A stretch of 35,623 nt of DNA from Acidimicrobiales bacterium (GCA_014240365.1 JAAZXC010000014.1:1-35623), one strand, 5' to 3'. Numbered from the stretch's first letter, positions 13,918-23,493 are shown. Numbers and translations: made by a program. The notes: a model not told the origin generated them from the sequence alone.

Positions 13918-16437
13918 ATGAGTGACTTCCCGACTCGCGCCAACGTCGTCGTGATCGGAGCAGGCATCGTCGGCAACTGTCTTGTCGGCCACCTGGCCCG
14001 TCTCGGCTGGACCGACATGGTCCTTCTGGACAAGGGCCCCCTGCCCAACCCCGGCGGTTCCACTGGCCACGCCTCGAACTTCATCTTCCCGGTGGACCAC
14101 AACAAGGAGATGGCGCTGCTCGGTGAGCAGAGCGCCAACCAGTACCGGGATGCGAACCTCTCCGTGGACTGCGGGGGCATAGAGGTGGCCCGCACCGAGG
14201 ACCGGATGCGTGAGCTGGATCGCCGGATGACGTCAGCCAGGGCATGGGGCATCGAGGCGCACCTGCTCACGCCGGCAGAGGTGAAGGAGCTGGTGCCGTT
14301 CATCAACGAGGATGTCATCCTGGGTGGCTTCTACTGCCCGACCGTCTCGGTGGTGGACTCGCTCGAGACAGGCACCACGATGCGCAGGGAGGCCGTCGAG
14401 ACGGCCGGCTGCCAGGTTTTCGCCAACACCGAGGTCCTCGACGTGGAGACCATCGAAGGCGAAGGCGGGGTGACCACGGTGTCGTCGGTCGTCACGGACA
14501 AAGGCACCATTGCGGCCGACTACGTCGTCATCGCCTGTGGCGTCTGGTCCAACCGGATCGCCAACATGGCCGGCGCCACCATCCCGCTGGTCCCCGCCGT
14601 CCACCAGATGGCCGACGTCGGCCCCATGGACATCCTCGCCGAGACCAACAACGAGATCGGCTACCCGATCGTCCGGGACATGGACACCTTCTGCTACGAG
14701 CGCCAATCGGCCGGTTCCATGGAGGTCGGCTCGTACGGCCACCGGGCGATCCTGCACCACCCGGACGAGATTCCGTCCAACCAGGAAGCGGCCCTCTCGC
14801 CGACCGAACTGCCGTTCACCGATGACGACTTCGACCCGCAGATGGAGTCGGCCATCGAGCTGATGGACATGCTGGGCGATGCTGAGATCAGGTACGCCAT
14901 CAACGGTCTCCTGTCGCTCACGCCGGACACCATGCCCTGCCTGGGGGAGACGACCGAGGTCCGCAACCTCTGGTCGGCCGCCGCCGTATGGGTCAAGGAG
15001 GGCCCCGGAATGGCCCAGGTCGTCGCCGAATGGATGACCTACGGCTACCCCCGGGTGATCGATGTGCACGGAGCCGACATCGCCCGCTTCTACGACGACG
15101 AGCGGACCGAGGAGCACATCTGGTCGCGTGCCGACGAGCACTTCATCAAGACCTACGGCATCGTCCACCCGGCCGAGCAGTGGGACGGGCAACGCAACCT
15201 CCAGGTCGGCCCCTACTTCTCTCGTCAGGAGGACCTGGGAGCCGAGTTCTTCCAGGCTCGCACCTGGGAGCGGCCCCAGTGGTACGGGTGCAACGCCGAT
15301 CTGGCGGAGCGCTATGACCTCTCGGAGCGTGAGGTCGAGTGGGACAACAGGTGGTGGAGCCCCATAACCATCGGTGAGCACCTCAACCTGCGTGAGAACT
15401 GTGGCGTCGTCGACCTGAGTGCCTTCCAGATATACGAACTGGAGGGTCCGGGTGCCGTGGAGTACGCCGACCGCCTGGCCGTCAACAAGGTCGACGTGCC
15501 GGTTGGCCGCTCGATATATACGCCGTGGCTGACCCCCGACGGTGGCTTCCACTCCGACCTCACGATGATGCGCCTGGGCGAGGACCGCATGCGAATCGTC
15601 ACCGGCGTATTCGATGGTGGCCGCGACGAGTTCTGGACACGGCGTCACATGCCGACCGATGGTTCGGTGACCTTCTCGAACATCACGAAGCAGCTCACCA
15701 CGCTGGGACTCTGGGGCCCCAATGCCCCGGCGGTGCTGTCGCAGCTGACCGGTCAGGACCTCAGTCAGGAGGGCTCCCCATACGGCTCGATCCTCGATGC
15801 CGATGTGGCCGGAGTTCCCTGCCAGTTGTTCAGGATCTCGTACGTGGGCGACACCGGCTGGGAGATATACGCCCGCTGGGATGACGGCCCGAAGTTGTGG
15901 GATGCCCTAATGGAAGCTGGTGCCGACATGGGAATCCGCCCGACCGGCGGTGGCGTGTACGGCTCGTCTGGACGCCTAGAGAAGGGCTACCGCCTGATGG
16001 GCGCCGAGCTGGAGAGCGAATACAACCCGCTCGAGGCCGGGCTGGCCCGACCGAGGGTGAAGGCGGCTGACTTCATTGGCAGGGACGCCTACCTCGCTGC
16101 CCGCGCCGCGGGCGACCCGGAGGTGCTCATGTGCACCCTGACCGTCGAGGATCAGACCGACAGCCAGGGCCGGAAGCGCCACATGATGGGCGGCAACGAG
16201 CCGATCCTGACCCTCGACGGTGGTCGGATCACTGACAGCCACGGCCGTGTGAGTCGGGTCACTTCGGCCGGCTACGGACCTTCGGTGGGTAGGCACCTGC
16301 TCATGTCCTACCTGCCCCTCGAACTGTGCACGCCGGGAACCGACCTCCAGGTCATGTACATGAACGAGCTGTTCCCGGTGAAGGTGGCCGGCAGCGGCGC
16401 CGTGTTCGACCCCGCCGACACCCGGCTGAAGGCATGA
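13918..16437 (+). CDS. Dimethylglycine dehydrogenase-type FAD oxidoreductase with GcvT folate domain
   Basis: An 839-residue protein of the dimethylglycine/sarcosine dehydrogenase family. The N-terminal DAO domain has VVVIGAGIVG (G14-A-G-I-V-G19) and GGSTGHAS, with H51 at the position of the covalent-FAD His of mammalian DMGDH. A linking FAO-type segment follows. From about residue 430 a GcvT (aminomethyltransferase) fold begins, including LNLRENCGVVDLSAFQIYELEGPGA and YVGDTGWEIYARWDDGPKLWDALMEAG, and it ends in the GcvT C-terminal barrel. The family oxidatively demethylates N-methylglycines and passes the methylene to THF; electrons go to ETF. The EtfB gene starts inside its stop (ATGA at 16434-16437), strongly supporting ETF as acceptor. 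Dimethylglycine, the product of betaine demethylation by the MttB homologue, is the likely substrate; sarcosine is an alternative. AGGAG nine bases upstream fixes ATG 13918. Confidence 0.85.
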   Translation: MSDFPTRANVVVIGAGIVGNCLVGHLARLGWTDMVLLDKGPLPNPGGSTGHASNFIFPVDHNKEMALLGEQSANQYRDANLSVDCGGIEVARTEDRMRELDRRMTSARAWGIEAHLLTPAEVKELVPFINEDVILGGFYCPTVSVVDSLETGTTMRREAVETAGCQVFANTEVLDVETIEGEGGVTTVSSVVTDKGTIAADYVVIACGVWSNRIANMAGATIPLVPAVHQMADVGPMDILAETNNEIGYPIVRDMDTFCYERQSAGSMEVGSYGHRAILHHPDEIPSNQEAALSPTELPFTDDDFDPQMESAIELMDMLGDAEIRYAINGLLSLTPDTMPCLGETTEVRNLWSAAAVWVKEGPGMAQVVAEWMTYGYPRVIDVHGADIARFYDDERTEEHIWSRADEHFIKTYGIVHPAEQWDGQRNLQVGPYFSRQEDLGAEFFQARTWERPQWYGCNADLAERYDLSEREVEWDNRWWSPITIGEHLNLRENCGVVDLSAFQIYELEGPGAVEYADRLAVNKVDVPVGRSIYTPWLTPDGGFHSDLTMMRLGEDRMRIVTGVFDGGRDEFWTRRHMPTDGSVTFSNITKQLTTLGLWGPNAPAVLSQLTGQDLSQEGSPYGSILDADVAGVPCQLFRISYVGDTGWEIYARWDDGPKLWDALMEAGADMGIRPTGGGVYGSSGRLEKGYRLMGAELESEYNPLEAGLARPRVKAADFIGRDAYLAARAAGDPEVLMCTLTVEDQTDSQGRKRHMMGGNEPILTLDGGRITDSHGRVSRVTSAGYGPSVGRHLLMSYLPLELCTPGTDLQVMYMNELFPVKVAGSGAVFDPADTRLKA

Positions 16438-17201
16438 GAATCCTGGTCTGCGTGAAGCGGGTGCCCGCCCCGGGTGCCCGCATCAACGTCACCGCCGACG
16501 CCATGGGGGTCGACTCGGCCCATCTGGGCTTCACCACAAGCCCTCACGAGGAATGCGCCGTGGAGGAGGCGGTCACTCTCGTTGCCGAACACGGCGGCGA
16601 GGTCACCGTCATGACGCTTGGGCCGCCCGAGGCCGAGGAACAGCTGCGCTACGCCGCCAGCGTCGGAGCGAACCACTTCGTCCTGGTTCCGATCCAAGAG
16701 GTGGACTGGGACCCACAGCGCACGGCAGCAGCCCTGGCTGGTGCCATTGCCGACGTCGAATCTGTCGACGGAGCGTTCGACCTGATCCTCTTCGGGAACG
16801 AGTCAGCCGATGCCGGTGGCTTCCAGGTCGGGGTCCGGGTGGCCCACGCCCTCGGCCGGCCGGTGGTCAACGGCATAAAGGGAGTCGACATCGCAGATGG
16901 CGTGGCGACGGCCCGCCGGGAGGTTGACGGCGGCTTCGAGGTCTACAACCTGCCCATGCCGGCGGTCCTCGGCGTCAAGGAGGGGATCAACCTGCCCCGC
17001 TATCCGACGATGAAGGGCCGATTGGCTTCCAAGAAGGCCGAGGTGGTCGTTGACGAGCGCTCACCGACTGTCGGCGGCCAGGTCCGTGTACGGCTGCACC
17101 GTCCGGTCGAGACCGTGAGCGAGACGGTGATCCTGGGGACCGGTCCGGAGGCCGCTCCAGCGGTAGTCGACCTGCTGGAGGAACTGGGGCTGCTCACATG
17201 A
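16434..17201 (+). CDS. etfB: Electron transfer flavoprotein beta subunit
   Basis: A 255-residue EtfB that binds AMP and forms the heterodimer with EtfA. It begins MRILVCVKRVPAPG, and continues with HEECAVEEAVTLVAEHGGEVTVMTLG, LILFGNESADAGGFQVGVRVAHALGRP and the recognition-loop region LPMPAVLGVKEGINLPRYPTMKGRLASKK. ATG 16434 overlaps the stop of the upstream FAD/GcvT gene, and its own stop overlaps etfA by 4 bp, giving a tight three-gene unit. It would carry electrons from the dimethylglycine-type dehydrogenase, and perhaps from the acyl-CoA dehydrogenase at 25013, to an ETF:quinone oxidoreductase that is not in the window. Confidence 0.95.
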   Translation: MRILVCVKRVPAPGARINVTADAMGVDSAHLGFTTSPHEECAVEEAVTLVAEHGGEVTVMTLGPPEAEEQLRYAASVGANHFVLVPIQEVDWDPQRTAAALAGAIADVESVDGAFDLILFGNESADAGGFQVGVRVAHALGRPVVNGIKGVDIADGVATARREVDGGFEVYNLPMPAVLGVKEGINLPRYPTMKGRLASKKAEVVVDERSPTVGGQVRVRLHRPVETVSETVILGTGPEAAPAVVDLLEELGLLT

Positions 17202-18172
17202 GCCTTCTGGTGGTATGCGACCACGATCGTGGGGCCCTTGCCGAGGCGTCGCTGGAGGCTCTCGCCTTCGGGCGCCCCCTGGCTGCCTCGGCCGGGCTGG
17301 AGATGGCGGCCGTGGTCGTCGGCGAGGGTGCCGAGAGCGCCGCTGTGGACCTCGCAGCCCATGGGGCGTCGACCGTCCACGTGGCCTCACACGAACTGCT
17401 CGTCGACTTCGGTCCCGAGGCCTGGGGTGAGACGGTCACGCAGCTGGTGCGGTCAAGCGGCGCCAAGGTGGTGCTCGCCTGTGGCACGGACCGTGGCAAC
17501 GAGGTCATGGCCCATGTGGCGGCCCGCCTCGACCATCCGTTCGTCGCCAACTGCAGGTCTGTGGAGCCCGGTGCCGGCGACTGGACGATGACACGCGTGC
17601 AGTGGGGTGGATCGCTGCTCGAGGACATCAGCCTGACCGCCGAGGTGGTGCTCGTGACCGTCGCCCACCATGCGGTGGAGTCCGCCCTGGCCGATGCCCC
17701 GGCATCCGGGGTGGTTGTCGATTTCAGACCCGACCTGGATGCGGCGCTCGCCCACACCATCGTGGCCGACCGGGTGGTCCTCACCAGGGGCGTGACCCTG
17801 TCGACCGCACCGGTGGTGGTGGGAGGGGGCCGTGGCGTGGGTTCCGCCGAGGCCTTCGGCCCGCTGGAGGAACTGGCCGGACTACTCGGCGGCGTCGTCG
17901 GGTGCTCGCGTGCGGTGACCAACAACGGGTGGCGTCCGCACAGTGACCAGGTCGGGCAGACCGGCACCAGGATCGCCCCGGACATCTACATCGCCAGCGG
18001 CATCTCCGGCGCCATCCAGCACTGGGTTGGAGCCATGGCGGCCAAGAACATCCTGGCCATCAACACCGACAGCGAGGCCAACATGGTCGCCCGCGCTGGT
18101 CACGCAGTGATCGGTGACCTGCACCTGGTCATACCGGCGGTTATCGACGAGATCCGGCGTAGACGAGGCTGA
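17198..18172 (+). CDS. etfA: Electron transfer flavoprotein alpha subunit
   Basis: A 324-residue EtfA with the conserved C-terminal FAD-binding domain. The run VVVGGGRGVGSAEAF is followed by CSRAVTNNGWRPHSDQVGQTGTRIAPDIYIASGISGAIQHWVGAMAAKNILAINTDSEANM. The Q-V-G-Q-T-G and G-I-S-G-A-I-Q-H motifs that hold FAD are intact. The N-terminal half is the less conserved alpha/beta domain (MSLLVVCDHDRGALAEASLEAL). It starts inside the etfB stop (ATGA). Its 3' end overlaps the oppositely oriented pabBC gene by 32 bp, with no room for a terminator outside coding sequence. Confidence 0.95.
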   Translation: MSLLVVCDHDRGALAEASLEALAFGRPLAASAGLEMAAVVVGEGAESAAVDLAAHGASTVHVASHELLVDFGPEAWGETVTQLVRSSGAKVVLACGTDRGNEVMAHVAARLDHPFVANCRSVEPGAGDWTMTRVQWGGSLLEDISLTAEVVLVTVAHHAVESALADAPASGVVVDFRPDLDAALAHTIVADRVVLTRGVTLSTAPVVVGGGRGVGSAEAFGPLEELAGLLGGVVGCSRAVTNNGWRPHSDQVGQTGTRIAPDIYIASGISGAIQHWVGAMAAKNILAINTDSEANMVARAGHAVIGDLHLVIPAVIDEIRRRRG

Positions 18173-19907
18173 TCGGGACCCAGCCCCTGACGGAGTTGAC
18201 CATCCATACCCCGTCGGCCCGGCCCAGGTCGCCACGCCGGACCACCTGCTCGACCACCTCGCCATCGGCAAGGAGTTGGGCACGGAACGTGCCCGGGAGC
18301 AGACCGCATGAGACCGGCGGGGTCACGAGCCGACCGTCGAGGCGCACGACCAGGTTCCCGATGGTTGTCTCGGTGAGCTCGCCGACCTCGTTCCAGAGCA
18401 GGACGTCCGGGGCTTCGGGGAATCGGGCCCTGGCATCGTCGTAGACCTCGCGCAGGGTCGTCTTGTGGAACAGGAACTCGTGCCCGCTGGTCACAGGTTC
18501 CAGGTCGATCGGAACGTCCCATGCCCCGGTGGTGGGTTCCGGCGCCTCGGCGACCTGGAGTTCCACCCCACCGTCGGGCGCGCCCAGGAGTCGGAGGCGG
18601 CGGGGTCCGTCTGCATCCACGCCGTCAAGCAGCGCGTCCACCGCCCCAGCGTCGAACTCGAACCCGAAGTGGTCGGCCGAGGCGGCCATGCGGTCCACGT
18701 GACGGCTCCGGAGGGCGACCCCTCCATCCGGGGTCCACGCCATCGTCTCGAGGAGTCGGAAGTCGGATCGGGCCCGTCCCAGCACCCGGCTCTTGTGCTC
18801 CACCTCGGTCCACTCCTCGTCCGGATTCGAGTCCCAGACGATGCCGCCGCCGACCCCGTACTCAGCGGTTCCGAGGTCCCGGTCGATCCAGATCGTCCGG
18901 ATGGCGATGTTGAACTCCATTGTCCCGTCCGGTGCAATGGCTCCAATGGCACCGGTGTAGATGCCCCGGCCGTCGCCTTCGAGTGCCTCGATGATCTCGC
19001 TGGTGCGGACCTTCGGTGCCCCGGTGATCGACGCAGCGGGGAACAGCGCCAGGAACACCTCGGCCAGCCCGGCGTCGGAGTCGGCCACGACGGTCGAGGT
19101 CATCGTGTGGAGTGTGGGATACGTCTCCACCGTGTGGAGAGCAGGCACCCGGACCGTGCCGCACTCGGCGATCCGGCCGAGGTCGTTGCGCACCATGTCC
19201 ACGATCATCGTGTTCTCGGCCAGGTCCTTTTCGGAACGCGCCAGGTGGGCCGCCGCCAGCCGGTCGAACTCGGGATCCTGGTGGCGGCCGATCGTGCCCT
19301 TCATCGGGCGTGAGGTGAGGCGGCGTCCCTCCTTCCGGAAGAACAGCTCCGGTGAGGCTGAGCAGACTGCACGGTCACCCAGGTCCAGGTACGCCCCGTG
19401 GTCGGCCTGCTGGGCCCGGATCAGGTCCCCGAACATCCCCAGTGGGTCTCCGCTGAAGGGCGACCGGAGTCGGATCGTGTAGTTGACCTGGTAGGTCTCG
19501 CCGGCGGCGATGAGCTCGCGCACAGTCCGTACCGACGTCAGGTAGGCGGTCTTTGAGCGGTTGGGCGTCCAGGGGCCGACGTGGTAGCCACCGGTGGCCG
19601 ACGGCTGGCCATCCGGACCGCCGGTGGCTGGTCTCGGAGCATCGAACACCCCGAATGACACCAGCGGGCACCGCGGCACGCGGGCCGCCCGGACGGCGTG
19701 GTCGAAGGCCGGTCCTGCGTCGTAGGAGACCATGCCGACCACCCAGCTGCCATCGGCAGCGGCCCGTTCCGCGGCCTCCATCGCAGCCGGCACCTCACTC
19801 AGTTCGTCCGCCACGATGGTCCGGCGCGGCGAGTCGAACGAGAGCCAGACACGTTCGCCGTCCATGGGGAACTGCAGTACCGCCCGCTGTACCTCAGGTC
19901 CGGTCAT
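18141..19907 (-). CDS. pabBC: Aminodeoxychorismate synthase component I / aminodeoxychorismate lyase fusion (PabB-PabC)
   Basis: A 588-residue bifunctional enzyme for p-aminobenzoate. Residues ~1-370 are the chorismate-binding PabB domain. It has GETYQVNYTIRLRSPFSGDP, the PabB-type RPMKGTIGR with the nucleophilic Lys, the ENTMIVDMVRNDLGRI block, and the closing SITGAPKVRTSEIIEALE and GVGGGIVWDS motifs. Residues ~400-588 are a class-IV PLP aminotransferase-like PabC domain with FHKTTLREVY (Schiff-base Lys) and WNEVGELTETTIGNLVV. The product feeds folate synthesis, relevant next to so many THF enzymes. It lies 24 bp downstream of DUF1015 in an operon with serA. No glutamine amidotransferase (PabA) gene is in the window. 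Confidence 0.93.
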   Translation of the reverse strand: MTGPEVQRAVLQFPMDGERVWLSFDSPRRTIVADELSEVPAAMEAAERAAADGSWVVGMVSYDAGPAFDHAVRAARVPRCPLVSFGVFDAPRPATGGPDGQPSATGGYHVGPWTPNRSKTAYLTSVRTVRELIAAGETYQVNYTIRLRSPFSGDPLGMFGDLIRAQQADHGAYLDLGDRAVCSASPELFFRKEGRRLTSRPMKGTIGRHQDPEFDRLAAAHLARSEKDLAENTMIVDMVRNDLGRIAECGTVRVPALHTVETYPTLHTMTSTVVADSDAGLAEVFLALFPAASITGAPKVRTSEIIEALEGDGRGIYTGAIGAIAPDGTMEFNIAIRTIWIDRDLGTAEYGVGGGIVWDSNPDEEWTEVEHKSRVLGRARSDFRLLETMAWTPDGGVALRSRHVDRMAASADHFGFEFDAGAVDALLDGVDADGPRRLRLLGAPDGGVELQVAEAPEPTTGAWDVPIDLEPVTSGHEFLFHKTTLREVYDDARARFPEAPDVLLWNEVGELTETTIGNLVVRLDGRLVTPPVSCGLLPGTFRAQLLADGEVVEQVVRRGDLGRADGVWMVNSVRGWVPISLVYAGSRR

Positions 19908-19931
19908 GGGTCTCTGGTCACGCCCCGCCGG

Positions 19932-21179
19932 TCACCGCGAGGTGGTACCGGTGGGACCCTCGCGGTCGAGGCGTCGGACGAACACGCCGGAACGGGGCTT
20001 GGGCTCGAAGTAGGAGGACTTGGGTGGCATCAGGTCGTTGTCGTCGGCCACGGCCATCAACTCGCCGACCGACGTGGCGTGCACGACGAAGCCGACCCGG
20101 TCGTCGGCGTCACACCTCCGGACCAGGGCTGTGAGGCCGACCGGCTCCGGTATGTAGTCGATCATCGGATCGCTGCCCGGGTCGGTGATGCCGAACGTCG
20201 GCGCCAGGACGCCGTCCTGTAGGCGGGACACGTCGAGGCGGTCCACCGCCCGTGAACCGGTCGCCGCCGGGAGCTCCAGGGAGAACCACTGGCCACCCAC
20301 GTAGACGCCGACCGTGCCGGGTCCCGTGGGCCTGGCGTCCTCGGCGTCCGCCCTGGGCTGCAGGGGTCCGCATTCCGAGAGTGCCTCGATGATCGTGGCG
20401 GCACTGCGCCCGGCCCGATCACCCACCCGGCGGTGGAAAGGCAGAACCAGCATCTGGGCATCCGGGAACAGCACGGCCTCTGTCCACTGCAGGGGATGGT
20501 CCGGGTGCGTGGGAGCCACCCGGTTCCGGGCCTCCTCGGCTGCGGCCAACCGGTGGTGGCCGTCAGTCACGTAGAGGGTCCTGTCGCCCATGGCGCCGAT
20601 CAGGGCATCGGCGTCTCCGCCGGCCACGGCCCAGACCGTCTGGTGGACGCCTTCGCTGGTGGATTCGAGGATCGGCTGGCCGGCGGTGCACGACGCGATC
20701 ACGGAATCCAGTGCCTCGTCGGTCCGGTAGGTGAGCGAGATCGGGCTGGATGACATGCCGACCTCCAGGAGGTGACGGGTCAGGAGGTCGGCCCGACCCG
20801 GCCGGACCGACTCGTGGCGAAGGATCCGCCGGTCGTCGGGATCGGTCACAGGGACCACACCCAGGATCCCGGTCTGGGAGTGGTCGCCCACCTCCATCCG
20901 GTACAGGAACAGCGATGGTTCCCCGTGTTCCACGTAGGCGCCGGCGTCGTAGATGCGTTGCATGGAGGTGGCGCACCCGGCAATGAGGCCGTCGATGTCG
21001 TCCTGCTTGTCTGCCGGCACGTCCTCCTGGGAGCGCGTCACGTGCAGGAAGCTGTACGGATTGGCTTCGGCGAGTGCAGCCCGCTGCTTCGGTGTGTAGG
21101 CGTCGTAGGGGCCGGTGGTGACGCTGTCAGCCCACTCGGTGCCGATCACCGGGCCCGGAAAGCCCCGCAGGACGGTCAC
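19932..21179 (-). CDS. DUF1015 family protein linked to serA
   Basis: A 415-residue DUF1015 protein (function not established). Hallmarks are PYDAYTPKQRAALAEANPYSFLHV near the N-terminus, the central LYVTDGHHRLAAAEEAR, and the C-terminal MPPKSSYFEPKPRSGVFVRR. The D-G-H-H-R motif recalls the ParB/serine-kinase fold, a loose resemblance that does not establish activity. ATG 21179 overlaps the serA stop (ATGA), and pabBC follows after 24 bp. DUF1015 beside serA is a recurring arrangement in many bacteria, so a role in serine metabolism or its control is probable. Confidence 0.88.
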   Translation of the reverse strand: MTVLRGFPGPVIGTEWADSVTTGPYDAYTPKQRAALAEANPYSFLHVTRSQEDVPADKQDDIDGLIAGCATSMQRIYDAGAYVEHGEPSLFLYRMEVGDHSQTGILGVVPVTDPDDRRILRHESVRPGRADLLTRHLLEVGMSSSPISLTYRTDEALDSVIASCTAGQPILESTSEGVHQTVWAVAGGDADALIGAMGDRTLYVTDGHHRLAAAEEARNRVAPTHPDHPLQWTEAVLFPDAQMLVLPFHRRVGDRAGRSAATIIEALSECGPLQPRADAEDARPTGPGTVGVYVGGQWFSLELPAATGSRAVDRLDVSRLQDGVLAPTFGITDPGSDPMIDYIPEPVGLTALVRRCDADDRVGFVVHATSVGELMAVADDNDLMPPKSSYFEPKPRSGVFVRRLDREGPTGTTSR

Positions 21180-22387
21180 TGGTCGCGGCCCCGGGTCTGG
21201 ATCTGGATCACGTTGTCCAGGGCAGCCAACTGTGTGGTGACCTCGGAGGTCACCTCTCCGGATACATCAATGATTGCCATCGCCGCGTTCGAGCCCTCAA
21301 AGACCCTGTTTGCCATGGTCTGGACGTTTATGTCGGCTTTCCTGAGCACCGCCAACGCTGCCGCCAGTACGCCAACCCGATCGAAGTGGCGAATTGTGAT
21401 GGTGGACGTTCCCACCCGTGTCCGGACCACGTTCACGCAGTTCGTCGGATCACCGGCCCGGTAGGCCTCGATGACATCGATGGCGCCCGCCGAGGTGGCG
21501 TCCTGGGCCTGCTGGGTGGAGGCACCGATGTGGTGGGTGCCTACGACCATCGGGTGTGCCGCCAGCCTGGAGGCGAACTCGCCGACGCTGCTGTCCGGTT
21601 CGTCCCTGAACACGTCCAGGCCCGCCCTGATGCCCTTCGATTCGATTGCGTCCAGGAGGGCCTGTTCGTCGACCACCTCTCCACGGCTGGTGTTCAGGAG
21701 GATCGAATTCGGCTTCATCTTTCCGAGGAAGTCGGCGTCCACGAGGTTCACGGTCCGTTCACCGCCGGGCACGTGGATCGACACGATGTCGGACTCGGCG
21801 AGGATCGCATCCAGGTCGTCGACCAGGCGGATGCCGACGGAGCGGATGCGCGCCTCGATGTCGGGCCGCCGACCGGCCTTGCGTTCGGCGATCACGGCCA
21901 TGCCGAACGAGCGGACCCGCTCGGCGACGGCGAGGCCGATCTCGCCCACGCCGATGATGCCGAAGGTCCTGCCCATCAGGCCATCGGCCTTCGAGTAGTC
22001 CTTCTTGTTCCAGATGCCGTTTCGTAGGTCGTTGGCGGCTGCCGGGATGTGCCGGTCGAGGGCCAGCAGGAGGCCGAGGGTCAGCTCGGCGACGGCCACC
22101 GAGTTGGTGCCGGGCACATTGCATACGTAGATGCCGGAGCCGGCTGCGGCATTGCAGTCAATGGTGTTGGTGCCGGCGCCGGCACGGACAATGAGGCCCA
22201 GGTTGTCGGACCTGTCAATGGTCGCCGCGGTCACCTTGGTGCTGCGTACGACCAGGACGTCGACGCCTTTGATTACATCGGGTATGTCGTCGGCGTCCAG
22301 CTCGGGAGAGACGATGCACTCGTCTCCGGCCTGGCGGAGGAGGTCGACGTAGGAGTCGGGAAGTGCATCGGCAAACAGGATCTTCAT
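21176..22387 (-). CDS. serA: D-3-phosphoglycerate dehydrogenase with ACT domain
   Basis: A 403-residue NAD-dependent 2-hydroxyacid dehydrogenase that commits 3-phosphoglycerate to serine. It has the substrate loop VRAGAGTNTID, the NAD-binding motif GIIGVGEIG, and the catalytic Arg in LNTSRGEVVDE, Glu in LDVFRDEP and His in VGTHHIGAST. The last ~75 residues (TITIRHFDRVGVLAAALAVL onward) form an ACT regulatory domain, the usual site of serine feedback. It heads a leftward operon serA-DUF1015-pabBC and is divergent from the carnitine operon across 188 bp. Serine/glycine and C1-THF metabolism are linked through glycine hydroxymethyltransferase, so placement beside a glycine-betaine pathway makes sense. 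Confidence 0.93.
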   Translation of the reverse strand: MKILFADALPDSYVDLLRQAGDECIVSPELDADDIPDVIKGVDVLVVRSTKVTAATIDRSDNLGLIVRAGAGTNTIDCNAAAGSGIYVCNVPGTNSVAVAELTLGLLLALDRHIPAAANDLRNGIWNKKDYSKADGLMGRTFGIIGVGEIGLAVAERVRSFGMAVIAERKAGRRPDIEARIRSVGIRLVDDLDAILAESDIVSIHVPGGERTVNLVDADFLGKMKPNSILLNTSRGEVVDEQALLDAIESKGIRAGLDVFRDEPDSSVGEFASRLAAHPMVVGTHHIGASTQQAQDATSAGAIDVIEAYRAGDPTNCVNVVRTRVGTSTITIRHFDRVGVLAAALAVLRKADINVQTMANRVFEGSNAAMAIIDVSGEVTSEVTTQLAALDNVIQIQTRGRDQ

Positions 22388-22575
22388 GGGAACTCCTTCG
22401 GCACGCCGACGCCGGCACCTCTGGTGCGGACGGCGGGGTAACCTGCGCGGGTCTGGGATGGCTCTCGGCCGCTGGAAAGACTACGTATGGCCATGCCGGA
22501 GCACAATGGGCGGTCCGCGACAAGTTCGATCGGGCCAGGTCACCCTGCCGTTGGCGGGGAGTCAGGGGATGGGCA

Positions 22576-23469
22576 ATGACCCGAGCCATGAACCGCGAGG
22601 TGATCATCTCGTGTGCCGTTACCGGCTCCGGTGACACGACCCGGCGCAGCGAGCACGTGCCGGTCACGCCTGAACAGATCGCAGCTTCAGCTCTGGACGC
22701 TGCCGCCGCAGGTGCGGCCATCGTGCACTGCCACGTCCGGGACCTCGAATCCGGAAAGGGGACCAGGACGGTCGCCCTCTACCAGGAGGTGGTGGAGAGG
22801 ATCCGGGAGAAGGACGACGAGGTCATCATCAACCTGACCGCCGGTATGGGCGGCGACCTCAACGTTGGACCGGATGACGACCCGATGTCATGGCAGCCCG
22901 GCACCGACCTTGTGGGTGGCCTCGAACGCCTGGCCCATGTGGAGGCGATCCGTCCGGACATCTGCTCCATGGACTGTGGTTCGCTGAACTTCGGTGACGA
23001 CAATGAGGTGTATGTCTCCACACCGTCGATGCTCAGGATCATGGCGGCACGGGTCCGCGAGCTGGGCGTGCGTCCCGAGCTGGAGGTCTTCGATACCGGA
23101 AACCTGTGGTTCGCCGAGACGATGATCGCCGAGGGACTGATCGACCCCCCGTACTGGATCCAGCTCTGCCTGTCGATCCCGTACGGCACGCCGCTCGACG
23201 TCGGGATCCTCCAGGCAATGGTGAACCGTCTGCCCGCCGAGGCCGAGTTCACGTCGTTCGGTCTGGGCGCCATGCAGATGCCCATGGTCACCCAGTCGGT
23301 GATGCTGGGAGGCCACGTGAGGGTCGGGTTGGAGGACAACCTCTACCTGGAACGCGGGGTGATGGCCACCAACGCCCAACTGGTGGCGAAGGCCGTGACG
23401 CTCGTCGAGCTGATGGGCGCCCGTATCCAGTCGCCGGCCGATGCGCGCCGGCTGCTTGCGATCGGATGA
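22576..23469 (+). CDS. BKACE-family beta-keto acid cleavage enzyme, probable 3-dehydrocarnitine cleavage
   Basis: A 297-residue zinc-dependent TIM-barrel protein (DUF849/BKACE). The zinc ligands H51 and H53 are in IVHCHVRD, followed by INLTAGMGG, SMDCGSLNF, ELEVFDTGNL and VRVGLEDNLYLERG. In carnitine catabolism (CdhC of Pseudomonas) the family condenses 3-dehydrocarnitine with acetyl-CoA to betainyl-CoA plus acetoacetate. A carnitine dehydrogenase-thioesterase fusion follows 24 bp downstream, which makes that reaction the best reading. ATG 22576, with GGGGA six bases upstream, was preferred over ATG 22588. The preceding 188 bp (divergent from serA) holds no confident promoter and no CCC-N7-GGG dyad that I could pick out. 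cdhC would be the symbol if activity is confirmed. Confidence 0.85.
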   Translation: MTRAMNREVIISCAVTGSGDTTRRSEHVPVTPEQIAASALDAAAAGAAIVHCHVRDLESGKGTRTVALYQEVVERIREKDDEVIINLTAGMGGDLNVGPDDDPMSWQPGTDLVGGLERLAHVEAIRPDICSMDCGSLNFGDDNEVYVSTPSMLRIMAARVRELGVRPELEVFDTGNLWFAETMIAEGLIDPPYWIQLCLSIPYGTPLDVGILQAMVNRLPAEAEFTSFGLGAMQMPMVTQSVMLGGHVRVGLEDNLYLERGVMATNAQLVAKAVTLVELMGARIQSPADARRLLAIG

Positions 23470-23493
23470 TCCGGACTCCGAGCTGAAGGGTCC

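Noticed and set aside
14233-15648. 471-codon minus-strand open frame
   Set aside because: Antisense shadow of the DMGDH-type gene, low-complexity Asp/Val/Gly/His composition, no family motifs.
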